From Histoplasma ohiense (taxonomy: Eukaryota; Ascomycota; Eurotiomycetes; Onygenales; Ajellomycetaceae): 64,000 nucleotides of DNA. The notes beneath the pieces are model-generated. The model was not told the DNA's origin, did not search any database, and was given only the letters and a program-made list of their open reading frames with translations. Positions 1 through 10,880 of the stretch are shown piece by piece. Numbering within the stretch: position 1 is the stretch's first letter; each line of letters begins with the position of its first letter. The DNA lies in NCBI GenBank assembly GCA_017607445.1, contig JAEVHH010000002.1, positions 1,364,001 to 1,428,000 on the forward strand. Reading direction: 5' to 3'. The translations under genes were made by a program, and so were the position numbers.

Positions 1-268
1 CTCTAGAATACGTTCTGGACACCCCATCCTTGTGGCCACCCACGGATGTCGAAGATGTGTCTGAGGGTCTCCATCCATTTACATGTGGTTTGCTCTGCGG
101 TAATGTGAGCTCGATCCCTGATATAGGTAGTCCTCCTTTCCATTCCTCACTCAGCTGCTTCGAGGAGGTAGACGAACCTGCTACGATCATGTTCCCGCAA
201 GCAATGCATTCCCCCCGGGACCAGAAGAAGCATGGTTCGTCCCAGGAAGGAGCCCCATCCACAGATGG
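1..268 (-). other. Open frame continuing in phase past the GT61 stop
   Basis: Reading leftward past the TAA of the glycosyltransferase (269-271), the same frame stays open for 89 codons to the window edge and contains several Trp and Cys codons. It could be chance, a readthrough tail, a downstream exon, or the end of another gene that begins outside the window. No start or splice site is convincing, so I do not call it a gene. An overlapping 80-codon frame on the + strand has only a TTG start. Confidence 0.3.
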
Positions 269-1774
269 TTAATTGACATCCTCATCATGCAAGCCTCTGT
301 TGTACATGCTCTTCACGGCGATTTCCAATAGATTCGTAAAACGGTCCTCCTCAATGAAGACGTCATCAAACTGCCAATCATTTTTCGAGTCACTGGTCTG
401 ATGCTCCGCCGCGTGGCTGCTGAAATATTTGTGACCCATTTTCTTCGCAAGGTTTCGAAAACCCTTATTTTCTAGTTTGGGAGGCAGTATTTCGGCGATT
501 GTTGAATGCGGAGGTAGGAACATTCCATGCGTCAACCCGGCCCCGTGCACGCCAGCGAGGATGTCGGTGTGGCGAACAAGTTTTATTTGCTCGCGAAAGG
601 GCAACGCAGCCAAATCAACCACATTAACCTCAACCACTGGGAATTTGGCCTTCAGACGCTCAATGTATTGGTCCTGATTAATCAAGCGTCTCTTCTCCTT
701 GCGGTCGATGAACGTAAGCACAAGCGGGCTTCTCCCCACAGGGCGAGCGTCATCTCGGATGTTATAGAAGTTGAGAACTCTTTTGGAAAACGTTTGCAGA
801 AGTTCCGACTGTTCACAATCGAGCGGCTCCCAATGACTCTGCCAAAAGGGGCTACCACCCCCAGGTAAGGGGACTATAATGTTATCCAAATTGATATCTG
901 CGGAGGCCGATATGTCTTTCAATCTGATCGTTGGCTGCTTCGCAAAGAGTTTCCATAGATCAAAGTAAGGCCCGTCCAGGAGGTCATCCAAGATAATAAC
1001 TTGGGTATTGGCGAACTCCTCTGGCGTAATGAAGGGGAGGGTGGTGTCTCTATTTTGAGCCATCCTCATGGTATCCAACGTCAAGGAGAGCCCAACAATC
1101 TCCATGAGAGAATGGAAAACGTTATAGTGGCTGTCTTCTCGCTTAATGAGGACCGAGAAATTCCGTCGTCCATGTGGAAGCTTATGGGAAGGCTTTTCAC
1201 TCCTATCGAGACGTACAAAATCGCTGAATATCTGTCGCGGTCCCGTCCCATACCAATAGGCCGGAAACCCTTCAAATTTTGGCACGCCCTTGCTTGATTC
1301 CTCGGCGCTCAATGATCGAAGGGAACAATCCAGGATGAATTTCCTTTGGCTGTGGTCGAAGGTCGCAGGTCCTGAAACACAGAATGAATCTACTCGCCCT
1401 CCTGGGTCGATTTGAGTATGAAAACAGATTATGTTTGACTTGGAGTTGACATCACAGTAATTAGTCTGAGTCTTGGCGACATTCTCCAAGTACTGAAGGT
1501 CAAATCGTTCGGCGCAGAAACGACTCTGAGGCGCCGCGCTCAACGTTGAGGGGTAGTCTCCGGGAGGAGACAAGGCCACTGGAAGACCATCAGTGTGTTT
1601 AGGGGGATAGCCATGATTTTGGATAGGAGGCGCTTGTGGAGGGACATCGTTTAGAGCATTCCTCGAGTCCGGAAAGAAAATTCCTCGTTGGGAATACACG
1701 CAGACCGTGATGAATATGAAAGTAGCGAGGCTCGCAACAATCACATAACGCCGCCCGCGAAAGATAGAGAGCAT
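269..1774 (-). CDS. Family 61 glycosyltransferase, type II membrane protein
   Basis: Single exon, 501 aa, starting at a true ATG. A short basic N-terminus (FRGRR) is followed by one hydrophobic segment at about residues 10-28, giving a Golgi type II signal-anchor topology. The lumenal domain carries the GT61/DUF563 signature near the C-terminus: DILAGVHGAGLTHGMFLPP followed by AEILPP. GT61 enzymes transfer xylose or N-acetylglucosamine to glycoproteins or polysaccharides in the secretory pathway. The exact donor and acceptor cannot be read here, and fungal members are often annotated only as capsule-associated-like or EGF O-GlcNAc-transferase-like. Length is normal for the family. It is transcribed away from the membrane-protein gene at 2.7 kb, across about 950 bp of shared upstream DNA. 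The frame stays open beyond the stop (see 1-268). Family assignment is firm; substrate is unknown. Confidence 0.88.
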   Translation of the reverse strand: MLSIFRGRRYVIVASLATFIFITVCVYSQRGIFFPDSRNALNDVPPQAPPIQNHGYPPKHTDGLPVALSPPGDYPSTLSAAPQSRFCAERFDLQYLENVAKTQTNYCDVNSKSNIICFHTQIDPGGRVDSFCVSGPATFDHSQRKFILDCSLRSLSAEESSKGVPKFEGFPAYWYGTGPRQIFSDFVRLDRSEKPSHKLPHGRRNFSVLIKREDSHYNVFHSLMEIVGLSLTLDTMRMAQNRDTTLPFITPEEFANTQVIILDDLLDGPYFDLWKLFAKQPTIRLKDISASADINLDNIIVPLPGGGSPFWQSHWEPLDCEQSELLQTFSKRVLNFYNIRDDARPVGRSPLVLTFIDRKEKRRLINQDQYIERLKAKFPVVEVNVVDLAALPFREQIKLVRHTDILAGVHGAGLTHGMFLPPHSTIAEILPPKLENKGFRNLAKKMGHKYFSSHAAEHQTSDSKNDWQFDDVFIEEDRFTNLLEIAVKSMYNRGLHDEDVN

Positions 1775-2723
1775 GCTGGCTGCACGTACCCGGCGACAGG
1801 GAGGCTAGGAAGTGGATAGGAACATTTTCTCATCGGAGTCGAGATATAAAAGCCGTGCTGCTTGGGCAGAAAGAGGGTCCAAATCATTCAGCTTTCGGTT
1901 TCATGTTCGGCCAATAATCAGGACCTCCTCCGTGGCGCCAAAGCCAGGGAACAAGCTAAGAACAGGGGCTGCATCCCTGGCGGTAATGGCTTGCTAACGA
2001 CTGGCCTTAAGTCGGGTTGATTCGAGGACAAAGTCGTTATCCGCTCTTTTTTTTAAAGTTATGTTAGCTGCCAACCGCCTTCGCAAACACCAACATGCAT
2101 ACGCCCAAACAACCAGTCTTGCTAAGTATTTATAGATTTGTCTACTCCGTACTGCGTGCAATCTTGAAGCTGTTTTTGAAAAAGCACCAAAATGCTGCTT
2201 TCCCCAGGGCGAGCCCCTGGATTTCTAGCCACAGACTGTCCGTCAGCACTAAAAAGTGGCGATGTGATGTGACTGGCACAACATACCAGGATTTGCATCC
2301 ATGAATTAGAGGGTTGCGCGAGAACGAAACACTTTTCTTCTATCAAGCTGCCCAAAAATCTCTATGGAATATGGGAGGCTATTCATTGGTCAATATTTTC
2401 GGGGCTTGACATGGTATTTCATGCCAAACACCCTCAGTTTGCGTCCGTGGCTGCCCTAATTTTCAAGAATCCTATTAATACGTTTGAGATATCCCCCGAC
2501 GCGAAGCTCGCATCGAAAATCTCTCCTTTCGATTGTCTTCACTTCTACAAGGTGGACATTGGCCTCGAAATGGTGGGAATATTCTGATATCTTCCTCACC
2601 CTCTTACGTCCATCCAAACCCCTTGATGCTCTTGGCTCGAATTTCCTCCTTACAGACAATTTGCCGTTCCTACCAGCTCTCCGCCTCGACACTATTGGGG
2701 ATCCCCAATATCACTCAAGCCAA
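1775..2723. other. Divergent intergenic region
   Basis: About 950 bp lie between the GT61 gene (-) and the membrane-protein gene (+). No convincing coding frame is present. It holds one copy of the palindrome-like nonamer TACTCCGTA at 2143-2151. A frame open from 2484 runs into the next gene but starts at TTG. The region probably holds both promoters. Confidence 0.6.
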
Positions 2724-3726
2724 ATGGATCCAACAGCGATCCCTCTCACAACAGTTTTTACCCCACCACCCTCTTGTTCGTCGAGCTGGACTTATGAAGG
2801 ATCGTATTACAACAGTGTCACTGGCGGCCTCCTAATACAGAATGTCCTCGCCTCCCATGATTTCGATTGTTTCCCCCCTTCTTTCGAAGGATCAGGACGT
2901 GGGCAGAATCAACAAGTGTATAGCCCAGGATTCTGTCCCGTAGGCTACACCTCTCCAGTTGCTACAACAGTTAACGGAGTAACAACTGCAGTATGCTGTC
3001 CATCGTATGTTTGGCCTAGATCCTAGAACCAGTCCTTTCTTCAGTGTCAATGACGTCGCTAATATACACGGCCTTCGCAGGGATTATACCTACTTCACAA
3101 CTCTCACAACAATCAACTTCTACTCCTCAACCACAATTTTTGCGGGATGCATCAGCGAATTTCCTGAAGGCGGCACAACCACCGTCCTCGCTCGTACTGG
3201 CCAGGAAAGCCTCGTTAACTCCGTTGTCACAGGCCCGGTGTCTATGTGGGGCCAGCCGCTCGTCGTCCAGTTTAAATCAGCCGATCTCTCGCTCTTCACA
3301 GACGCCCTCACTGCCTCCAGCCCTTCCACCACCGGCACCACAGGACAAACATCGAGCCCGACTGATACCTGGTCCAGGAGCGCGACCCCATCCCAAACGG
3401 CGAATAATAATCAACCTTTGCCGACCTCTTCACTCGAATCTTTTCACCCTTCTGGTGATAACACCGGCAAGGGGCTCTCCTCCGGTGCCAAGGCTGGCAT
3501 AGGTGTTGGTGCCGCCGGCCTTGTATTGCTACTCGCAGCGCTAGTGTTTTTCATCCGCCGTAGCCGCCGCCGGCGCAACGCCCACATGCCACCCCTCTAT
3601 GTTGTTCAAGAGCTAGACGCTGGTACTTCCCAGGCTGGTGTTTCCCACGCTGGTGTTTCCCACGCTGGTTTCTGGGCCCCAAAGCTTTACCGAAGATCTT
3701 CAGTGCACGAAATGCCTACTTCATAA
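2724..3726 (+). CDS. Ser/Thr-rich single-pass membrane protein, unknown function
   Basis: Two exons, 2724-3004 and 3081-3726, with a 76-nt intron (GTATGT...TTCGCAG). The join is in phase and gives 308 aa. I chose the ATG at 2724 because the upstream extension of the frame has only a TTG start and no conserved look. The extracellular half is Cys-containing and rich in Thr/Ser/Pro, with short YTSP- and TTT-like runs. A Ser/Thr linker leads to GLSSGAKAGIGVG and a single transmembrane helix at about residues 246-266, then a basic stop-transfer RRSRRRR and a short cytoplasmic tail. The tail carries a duplicated AGVSH motif from a 15-bp tandem repeat at about 3630-3665. This architecture is common in fungal plasma-membrane proteins of the WSC/Mid2/SKG6-like type. 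No obvious N-terminal signal peptide is visible, so a short upstream exon may be missing. Function not recognised. Confidence 0.72.
3632..3667 (+). repeat. 15-bp coding tandem repeat
   Basis: GCTGGTGTTTCCCAC is present twice, followed by a partial third copy. It encodes repeated AGVSH in the cytoplasmic tail of the membrane protein. Unit number could vary between strains. Confidence 0.7.
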
Positions 3727-3819
3727 AGAAGACGCGCGCGGGCTCTGATGTTATACATTAATTATGTTACTTCAAGAAAACCACATAGATAAGCGCGCTG
3801 GGACCTGTTCGTATCCCGG

Positions 3820-3821
<2 letters not shown>

Positions 3822-3850
<29 letters not shown>
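3822..3850. repeat. Poly-T tract, 29 nt
   Basis: An uninterrupted run of 29 T follows CCCGGGG and is followed by further T-rich DNA. The length in the assembly may be unreliable. Confidence 0.85.
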
Positions 3851-3857
<7 letters not shown>

Positions 3858-3986
3858 AATTTTTTTTTTCTTTTAACACGCTATTCGGATATACTGGTAT
3901 ACCGGATAGTTGTCCGACTGGCTGCAACGCTAGATTGCTGGCTATCACTCGATCGCTTGCATCTCCCCATCATTCCTTCGTCCGCC

Positions 3987-4017
3987 CATCCATCCATCCA
4001 TCCATCCATCCATCCAT
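3987..4017. repeat. (CATC)7 microsatellite
   Basis: Seven tandem CATC units followed by CATG. A second CATC array lies at 9762-9787. Confidence 0.9.
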
Positions 4018-4242
4018 GATCTCGTTTCACCGGCTATTCAACTTATACCCACCCCATCAAATCCGAAAAACCGCTTCGCTCGAGGCAGCAGGAATTTACC
4101 CAAGTCATCCGGGGTGAGACCTTGGATTTACCAACCAACCAACCATTCACTTTACTTTTCTTCTCCCTTCTCCTTTGCACAGCCAGGAATGACCGAAAGA
4201 AATCCCACGACACGTATCCGTCGAAACAGGAAACAAAAGAGC

Positions 4243-4244
4243 GA

Positions 4245-4288
<44 letters not shown>

Positions 4289-4290
4289 AA
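4243..4290. repeat. (GAAA)12 microsatellite
   Basis: Twelve perfect GAAA units on the + strand give a purine-only strand and are the source of false Lys/Glu and Phe/Leu/Ser frames. Confidence 0.92.
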
Positions 4291-4460
4291 AAAATCAGCA
4301 CAGGATAAAAGTACCTGGCGCATATTGGGAACAAAAACTTTTTTAAAACTCCCGTCTTTCAACCGCCTTTTTATAAATTAAAAACCCCATCATCTGTGGC
4401 ACCCTTGAGCCGGGTGGGGTCCCGTTTTTCAAATCCCGCTCGTGATATTAACGCCTCTTT

Positions 4461-4488
4461 CAGCATGCAGCATGCAGCATGCAGCATG
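4461..4488. repeat. (CAGCATG)4 heptanucleotide repeat
   Basis: Four perfect copies of the 7-mer CAGCATG. The unit includes the near-palindrome GCATGC formed across unit junctions. Confidence 0.9.
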
Positions 4489-4594
4489 GATGGGACTTTT
4501 GCTGGTGGACGGTAACGTCAACGCCGGGATCGTATAGAAAAATCTTGAAAGGAAGTCGGCGAGAACGATGGGTGTCCTCTGTACACACACGCAT

Positions 4595-4618
4595 GCACAC
4601 ACACACACACACACACAC
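4595..4618. repeat. (CA)12 microsatellite
   Basis: Twelve CA units, preceded by a broken CA run (4582-4590). Confidence 0.9.
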
Positions 4619-4707
4619 GGCTTCTTAACAGGTACCATGACACGGTTATTCGTACTTCCTGCTTGTCAACCACGAAACTTCCTTTCTCTGTATTTTACTT
4701 GTATATA

Positions 4708-4710
<3 letters not shown>

Positions 4711-4744
<34 letters not shown>
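4711..4744. repeat. Poly-T tract, 34 nt
   Basis: 34 consecutive T, the longest homopolymer in the window. A matching A22 run lies at 5153-5174. Confidence 0.85.
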
Positions 4745-4749
<5 letters not shown>

Positions 4750-6004
4750 AACCAGTTAATTTATCCTATAGTTAGATGGAAATAAATAATACAATTTTTT
4801 ATCCCCCCCTTTCTTTTTCCTTTATCCAACGACAAAGACGGATTGCAAATTTGAATACTGGAGGGTACTTGGGGGAAGATCAGACGTCAGTCTTAAGTGG
4901 TATCCTTATTTCGTACATAACAATCATCTGCCAATACTCTAGAGATCTAGAGATATATATATAAATATAATTGTATGTAAATATGCATGTATTCAGTAAT
5001 AATAGATCATTGAACTATCATATCGTAGACCAAAACATCGTAAAATAATGAGGGGAAGGAAGGAAGGGAAAAGAAAAAGACAGAACCAAAAACACAGAAG
5101 ACAACTAAAACTAAAACACCACGCATGTATGTAATGATGAAAATAAATTAGGAAAAAAAAAAAAAAAAAAAAAACCGACTCAAAATCCGACAAATAGAAG
5201 CCAATATAAAAATCACCAACCTATGATGGACCGGTTCCCTGGTTCTTCCCATCCTTTTCCCAGTACAAAACACAAAGAAAATCACTTTCGTCCAGCCAAC
5301 CCCCCTCAGAGTAAAATATAAAATAGGGGCCTTGATGCTTTAAGCGTAAACCGGAAAACAATGATGAAAGTTAAAAAAAAAAAAATAATAACAATAATAA
5401 TAATAAATAACAGGCATAGAAAACAATAACGTAAAATTAATCATGACAAAAAACACATAACATGGCAGCACACTCGTGTTTTATATTGGCGGTTGATTCA
5501 GAATGCAAACAATCCCCGTTGTCAATTGTCAGATTTTGACAATCCATGAGTCATGGCGTGAAAAAAACGGCCTACCCTCAAATGTGTTGGGGAAATATGC
5601 AGTTAGGAGAATCCGCCAAATACGAGTGAAAGTAAGAAGAAAACGGCGGAAAAAAAATCGGAGGGAGAATCGAAAAGCCATGAAGAAGGGTGGAAAAGAA
5701 AATATATATATATAAATATAAACAAAATGGCCAAAAAAATGCAAAGCATTGAGATAGATTGAAAAGGATCAGGTGGAATGAGGTGTGAGAAAAATCGTTG
5801 GAACATTGATTCATTCGAGTCGTCATGAGAAAAGATAAATAAATGAAGGAAAAAACGTAAAACGTAAGTCAAAATGAAAATGAGAAAGAAAAAAAAAATA
5901 TCAAGCATGAATAAAATAATAATGATAATAATAATAAATGATGTTTGAAAAAAATGAGAGGAGAAAGAAAAAAAAAGGCGTTGTTGATAGCCTCTTTTGC
6001 TTCA

Positions 6005-7735
6005 TCAGCACGTAACTGACTCCTTTCGCGAGCCATAGGGTCGCGTATATGTTTCTCGATACTCATTAGGGTCCACAGGTCCCTTCCTCGGACTATAACT
6101 GTAGCTGATATCCTCTTCACGGATTCTAGGGGAATATCGAATGTTGCCCTCGGGGATGACTATCTTGGGATGGTCGTATTCGCCAGGGAAGACTTCGCCG
6201 AACAGCCCCTCCCGGCCCAGTCCGCTTGGCGTGGGCGGAGTGGTGCGCAATGTAGGTATGGACCTAGACGAGTCGTGACGAATGGGCATGGACACAGGAT
6301 CGATCGGGTAGTTGTAGGTTCTGGACCTCGGCATCTGTGGAACGCGGGTAGGGGAAACACTCTTGTTTCGAGTGTAGAAACTAGCGCTTGGGTCGATACG
6401 GACGGCTCGATGAGATACATAGTCCTCGCTTTCATCAACGACGGTGTATCTACCGGGCAATGGGGGGCTCGATCCTAAGTGCATTTCAGGAGTGCCAGGA
6501 CTTGAATACCCCGAGTCTTGGGGTTCCCTCATCTTTGAGGTTCTGGTCGGCAGAGTTTCGGATCGGCGGGATAACCCTGGAAATGGCATGGTCTCTGACC
6601 GGCGAGGAGGATGGGGTTTTGAAGAGGATCGAGTAGAGATTGAGATGGGAAACCTTAATCCCGAAGGTGCAGAAGTAGCAGTTTGTAGAGTAGGAGGCCG
6701 AGGGGGGAATTGGGGTTTTGGTGATGGATCCAAGACGTCGGCCGACCCCCTGCGATCCTTTCCTGAAGAACTGGGCCTGGTTCGAGTCCTCCCGGACGAA
6801 CGTCGGGGTGTATCAACGTACGGACTATAGTAAGCAGAAGGCGAAGGCCAAGAGGAGGACGGGCGGCGTTCAGTGTCGTATGAATATCCACCGCTTTTCG
6901 ATCGTTGAATATACTTTTTGGCATCATCTAGTTTCGACGAAGACCATTCATCGGAGTATTCCTCGACCTTAGTCTGCTTTGGTTTAGATTCACTCGAACT
7001 TGGCTTGACTCGTGTTCGAGGGTCTTCATATTCAGGTTCCGGTGTTCTTGGGGTGTAATAGTGATGATCCGAATCTAAATCACTTTCATCGTCGGGCTCG
7101 CTCACCACGAAAGCCTTCGGGTACTTATCTGATCGTTCACGGTCCTTTCTCCGCTCTTTGTCCCTATGTTTTTCGCGGTCCGAGCGACTCGATTTCACAG
7201 ACTCACGGGCTTCGCGTACACGCTCCTTACTTGAACGGACCGACACTGGAGGGTCGACATGTCTGGACTTCTTCTTTTCCTTTCCCTCTGTACTATGCTT
7301 CTTCTCGTACCCGTTATTCTTCCTGGAAGTGGGTCGAGGCTCCTCATGAAGAGGAATATCTTCATCAAAGAAGCGACTGCTTCTAGGGACACGCTCCTCA
7401 TAGATAACTCCATTCCGCGATTCGTAAGACTTTGTGAATGTTGAAGGTCGATAGTATGAAGACGAGCCTGCGTCCTCACTATGATATCTTGGTTTCTTCT
7501 TCAGCTCAACTTTAAGGTCATAATCAGCTCGTTTTTTCTCATCCGACAGTAGCTCATAAGCCGACTGCACTCTCTGGAACTCGGGCACGGCCTCTTTCCG
7601 CTGTTCTTCATCTTTGATTTTGTCTGGGTGACACCTCAACACCAGTTTTCTATGGGCGCTTTTGATTTCGCCAATGGTTGCATCCTTACTGATCCCCAGG
7701 ACCTTGTATGGATCTATCGTAGTATGATCGGACAT
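6005..7735 (-). CDS. J-domain protein with long basic Ser/Arg-rich tail
   Basis: Single exon, 576 aa, ATG start. An N-terminal J domain spans about residues 7-75 (DPYKVLGISKDATIGEIK), with the diagnostic HPD at 36-38 and YELLSDEKKRADYD at its end. J domains recruit Hsp70 and stimulate its ATPase; this one has no G/F or zinc-finger region, so it is a class C (type III) J protein. Residues from about 85 to the end are disordered and highly charged. They include a Lys/Arg/Ser/Asp block with RDREKHRDKERRKDRERS, which resembles RS-like tails of nuclear RNA-processing proteins, and then a Ser/Pro-rich stretch. Nuclear localisation is an inference from the basic clusters. It faces the convergent membrane-protein gene across low-complexity DNA. 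The J domain is certain; the client process is not. Confidence 0.88.
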   Translation of the reverse strand: MSDHTTIDPYKVLGISKDATIGEIKSAHRKLVLRCHPDKIKDEEQRKEAVPEFQRVQSAYELLSDEKKRADYDLKVELKKKPRYHSEDAGSSSYYRPSTFTKSYESRNGVIYEERVPRSSRFFDEDIPLHEEPRPTSRKNNGYEKKHSTEGKEKKKSRHVDPPVSVRSSKERVREARESVKSSRSDREKHRDKERRKDRERSDKYPKAFVVSEPDDESDLDSDHHYYTPRTPEPEYEDPRTRVKPSSSESKPKQTKVEEYSDEWSSSKLDDAKKYIQRSKSGGYSYDTERRPSSSWPSPSAYYSPYVDTPRRSSGRTRTRPSSSGKDRRGSADVLDPSPKPQFPPRPPTLQTATSAPSGLRFPISISTRSSSKPHPPRRSETMPFPGLSRRSETLPTRTSKMREPQDSGYSSPGTPEMHLGSSPPLPGRYTVVDESEDYVSHRAVRIDPSASFYTRNKSVSPTRVPQMPRSRTYNYPIDPVSMPIRHDSSRSIPTLRTTPPTPSGLGREGLFGEVFPGEYDHPKIVIPEGNIRYSPRIREEDISYSYSPRKGPVDPNEYRETYTRPYGSRKESVTC

Positions 7736-8419
7736 ATCGTTGGAGAGAGAGAGAGCGAAGTTACACGGCGAAGTGATTCGCAGAGCGTGAACGAAGGCGT
7801 TGTGGGAGGGGTTTTAGTTCTAAATGAAGGGAGATAGATATGTACGGGTGTATGCGATTAGATTGTCCTCGGTAAATTTCAATGGATTATGTAGGTGAGC
7901 AAAAGGCAACGATGACGGCAGGCCAAGCGTCAACAATGAGCCATTGCGATGTATTATTCTTCTTTATTCGGTGATGACAGTGATATAGTTGAATTGGAAA
8001 TGTGAAACGGCCAGCTTGGACTTTTGGTTGGAGAGTCTTTGTTGTGGTTGTAATTGGCCTTGGGAGGCGGGGGGGAGGGTAGAGTAGAAGCTGGCGGTTT
8101 GACAGAGTATGAAGAAAGAAAATTGAAAAAAAAAGAAAGGAGAAACGAAGAAATCGGGAGCTAGTCAACAATAAATCAGAAAAAGGGAAATAATCGTATG
8201 ACAACAACGCAAGTCGCCACGAGGAAGAAGAGAAGAAGCGGGAGTTATCGAGAGCAGAGAGAAGAGCGGGTGGTGCTGGCTAGCGCCGACGGCGACGGAG
8301 CAACGAGGAGTTGATGAGGAGATCTTGGGCTAGAGTTTGGCTGGAGTTTTGGCTGGAGATTTAGCTGGAGGTAGGTTTAGCTGGCCAGGGCCGGGGAAAC
8401 AAGACGCTGGGGCTGGTCC

Positions 8420-9085
8420 GGGTGGTGAGACCTGCGCCACGGTCCTCTTGCGAACAAGAAGGCGAGAAGGCGAGAAGGCGAGAGAAGCGAGAGAGAAAGC
8501 GGCCAAGGGCAGCCAGGGGGAAAACAGGGGAAGATTCCAGAGCCGACGCTGGAAGGGCGTGGAAGGCGACAATGATGAGAAGAGGAAGAAGAAGAAGAAG
8601 AATAATAAGAATAATAACAACGACAATGGATGTTGTCAATGGAAACGGTGAAGAAGAGAAGAAAGATATTATCGGACCAACAGCAACAATGCTGGAAGAC
8701 GGGGCAGAGCCGGCGCCTGTCGAAGCGGTGAAGCAGCAAATGACGACAAAGAAGAAGAAGAGAGTAAGAAGCAAGAAGCAGACAATCAAAGAAAGCGGAA
8801 GATGGCGAGGGTCCCAGCCAGCACCGGCGATCACGAATGCATGGGAGAAGACGACGGCGCAGAAGGAGAACGAGAGTTAAAAGCGTCGACTTGAGCCTTG
8901 GACAGGAGTGTCCAGATGATGCTGATGCTGGTGCTGATTGATGTGTGTGTTGCGCAGAGGGGAAGCGCTGGCTGAGGCTGGTCACGACAGAGCCAGACAG
9001 GCCTATACAGGAATGATCCTGGAGAGAGTGAGAATGAGAGAGAGAATGAGGAGGAGGAGGAGGAGGAGGAGGAGGAGAGGAAAAT
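8420..9085. repeat. Purine-rich (+) / pyrimidine-rich (-) block
   Basis: The + strand is strongly biased to A/G, with GAAGAAGAA, GAGAAGGC and GAGGAGGAG runs (about 9047-9077), over roughly 650 bp. It sits 0.7-1.3 kb upstream of the J-domain gene. The bias makes several false overlapping frames on both strands. Confidence 0.65.
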
Positions 9086-9761
9086 GTGTGAGAGTGTGTA
9101 CACTTCCGGGCTTCTTAGTTATCCCCAATTACTTCTTAACATAGTTATTGATTGATGTATTAATTCATATCTAGAAAACCAGCGCCTGCTTCCAGCCATC
9201 CATCATCATCTCTCGTCTCAACCCAGACTCCTACTCTCCCTGCAATCTCCTTCTTCCTCTACTTCTCCCTTCACAGTGCTGCTGCTCCTACACCATAAAA
9301 ACACCCGGCCCTGGAAGTTAAACATGCAGCCCGAAGGGTTCCTTTCCAGGGCTCCAACTGTCCCGAACATAAATGAATAAATGAATACGTGAATGTAGGT
9401 ACGCTACACGCTTCATTCGAAGCAGACTACGTATGGTGAATTGCGCATATGCAGCTATCCAGAAGCGTGGTGGGTTTTTGATATGGGGCAGGCTCTGGGG
9501 ACAGAGGGCTTGTCGGTGATGATCAGATCTGATTCGCAAGCCAATGATTGATTATTGACAGCGTTGATGAAAATAAATTAGTTAACTAAATCAAACTTTG
9601 AAAAAAAAAAAAAGAATTACAAAAAGAATTACAAAAAGAAAGGCTGACTGACTTGACTCCGTTTGATAGGATGCCCTTTTTCACCGCCGAATGCCTCGCC
9701 CCTCCATTTTGACACTAACCAGCTCACTTCTTCCTGGGCTTCTGCGGAATAAATCACATTC

Positions 9762-9787
9762 CATCCATCCATCCATCCATCCATCCA
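9762..9787. repeat. (CATC)n microsatellite
   Basis: About six CATC units, the second such array in the window. Confidence 0.85.
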
Positions 9788-10850
9788 CCACACCAGCCAA
9801 GCTGAGTCTACTTGTGGCGATGAGTGTATTAGGGCTATGGTGCAACTCCGGTGCGTACGAAGGGGCAGGGCCATTTTAGTTAAATAAAATGTTGAATGAA
9901 GAAAGATGAGGATGAGGTTAAATATGATGACATCTTTACTTCAAAAACGTTTGTTCCTCCCGTGGTTAGGTCTGGCCTGTGTTTCCTGGTTCGTTCCTGG
10001 TGCGAAACTCTGTTGTCGGACTCCCCTTTGATAAATTCCTGAGTTTACATGTTGATGAAAAACTACTCCGTACTCCTGTAATTATTCATGATTATTGTTC
10101 TCGCGAGCAATTTCCACCAGGCGGGGTAGAAAACCCAGCGAAAGAAGGAAGAAGAAGCTAACTGAAACCGTGGTTTGGGTCCCGCTTCTGCTATCTTTGC
10201 AGTGAACGGCCTGGATGGGGCCAGCTCGCACCGAGAAAGTAAGTTCAGGGTTCACTCTGGGCGGGCGGGGGACCCATCTTTTCCCACATCACTTCTTTCT
10301 CTCATCCCACATGCACCCAATAAAAGTCGATGGGGACTGAATGAATGTCATTGTGGAGGAGTGTTTGCACTCTGGTTGGATGAAGGATGATTGAATGAAG
10401 AACCTCGGAAACCCCAGGTTTGCCGTTTTCGTCAAGACACGGACACAGCCTCCGTTCCGTGGACGGGGGATTATACCGATCAGAACTACTCCGTACGCTG
10501 CTTAAGATTGTCCACCAACCGGTTTGTTGGACTGCTGGGCGAGGGGCTTTGATGGAATAATAATGACGACAGAGGTGCAACGCCCATCATCCAGAGATTG
10601 TGAAGGCACTGGACAACTTTGCACGTAGGATCTTTGGTCATGATTCTCAGCCATCACTATCAATGGCAAAAGCCCTTGGAACCGTGTCAGGAGTCGTCCA
10701 AGTCCGTAGGCTGACATACCTAGCTCTCAGTCCACGCCAAAACCCGGGAGGTGAGGCAACACCCAGAGTGGCTCTTTGCTGGGGCTCCTTGCCGTGACTG
10801 GGGCGGGTGATTGGCGCACGACACTGGTCATCCGCAATCAGGGAGGGCCC

Positions 10851-10880
10851 CATCCCTGGCCATCCCTGGCCATCCCTGGC
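10851..10880. repeat. (CATCCCTGGC)3 tandem repeat
   Basis: Three perfect 10-bp units in an otherwise unremarkable GC-richer segment. Confidence 0.9.

Larger units (their letters stand above)
3727..6004. other. Low-complexity convergent intergenic region
   Basis: About 2.3 kb lie between the 3' ends of the membrane-protein gene (+) and the J-domain gene (-). The region is dominated by poly-T/poly-A runs, CATC, GAAA, CA and CAGCATG tandem repeats, and A/T-rich DNA. The open frames inside it are products of the repeats (poly-Lys, poly-Phe, poly-Ser) and I reject them as genes. Confidence 0.7.

Noticed and set aside
4147..4362. Lys/Glu and Phe/Leu/Ser frames over the GAAA array
   Set aside because: Pure products of the tetranucleotide repeat.
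8377..8985. 202-codon minus-strand frame
   Set aside because: Ser/Leu/Arg/Cys low complexity, antisense to a purine-rich block that is also open on the other strand; no domain or splice context.
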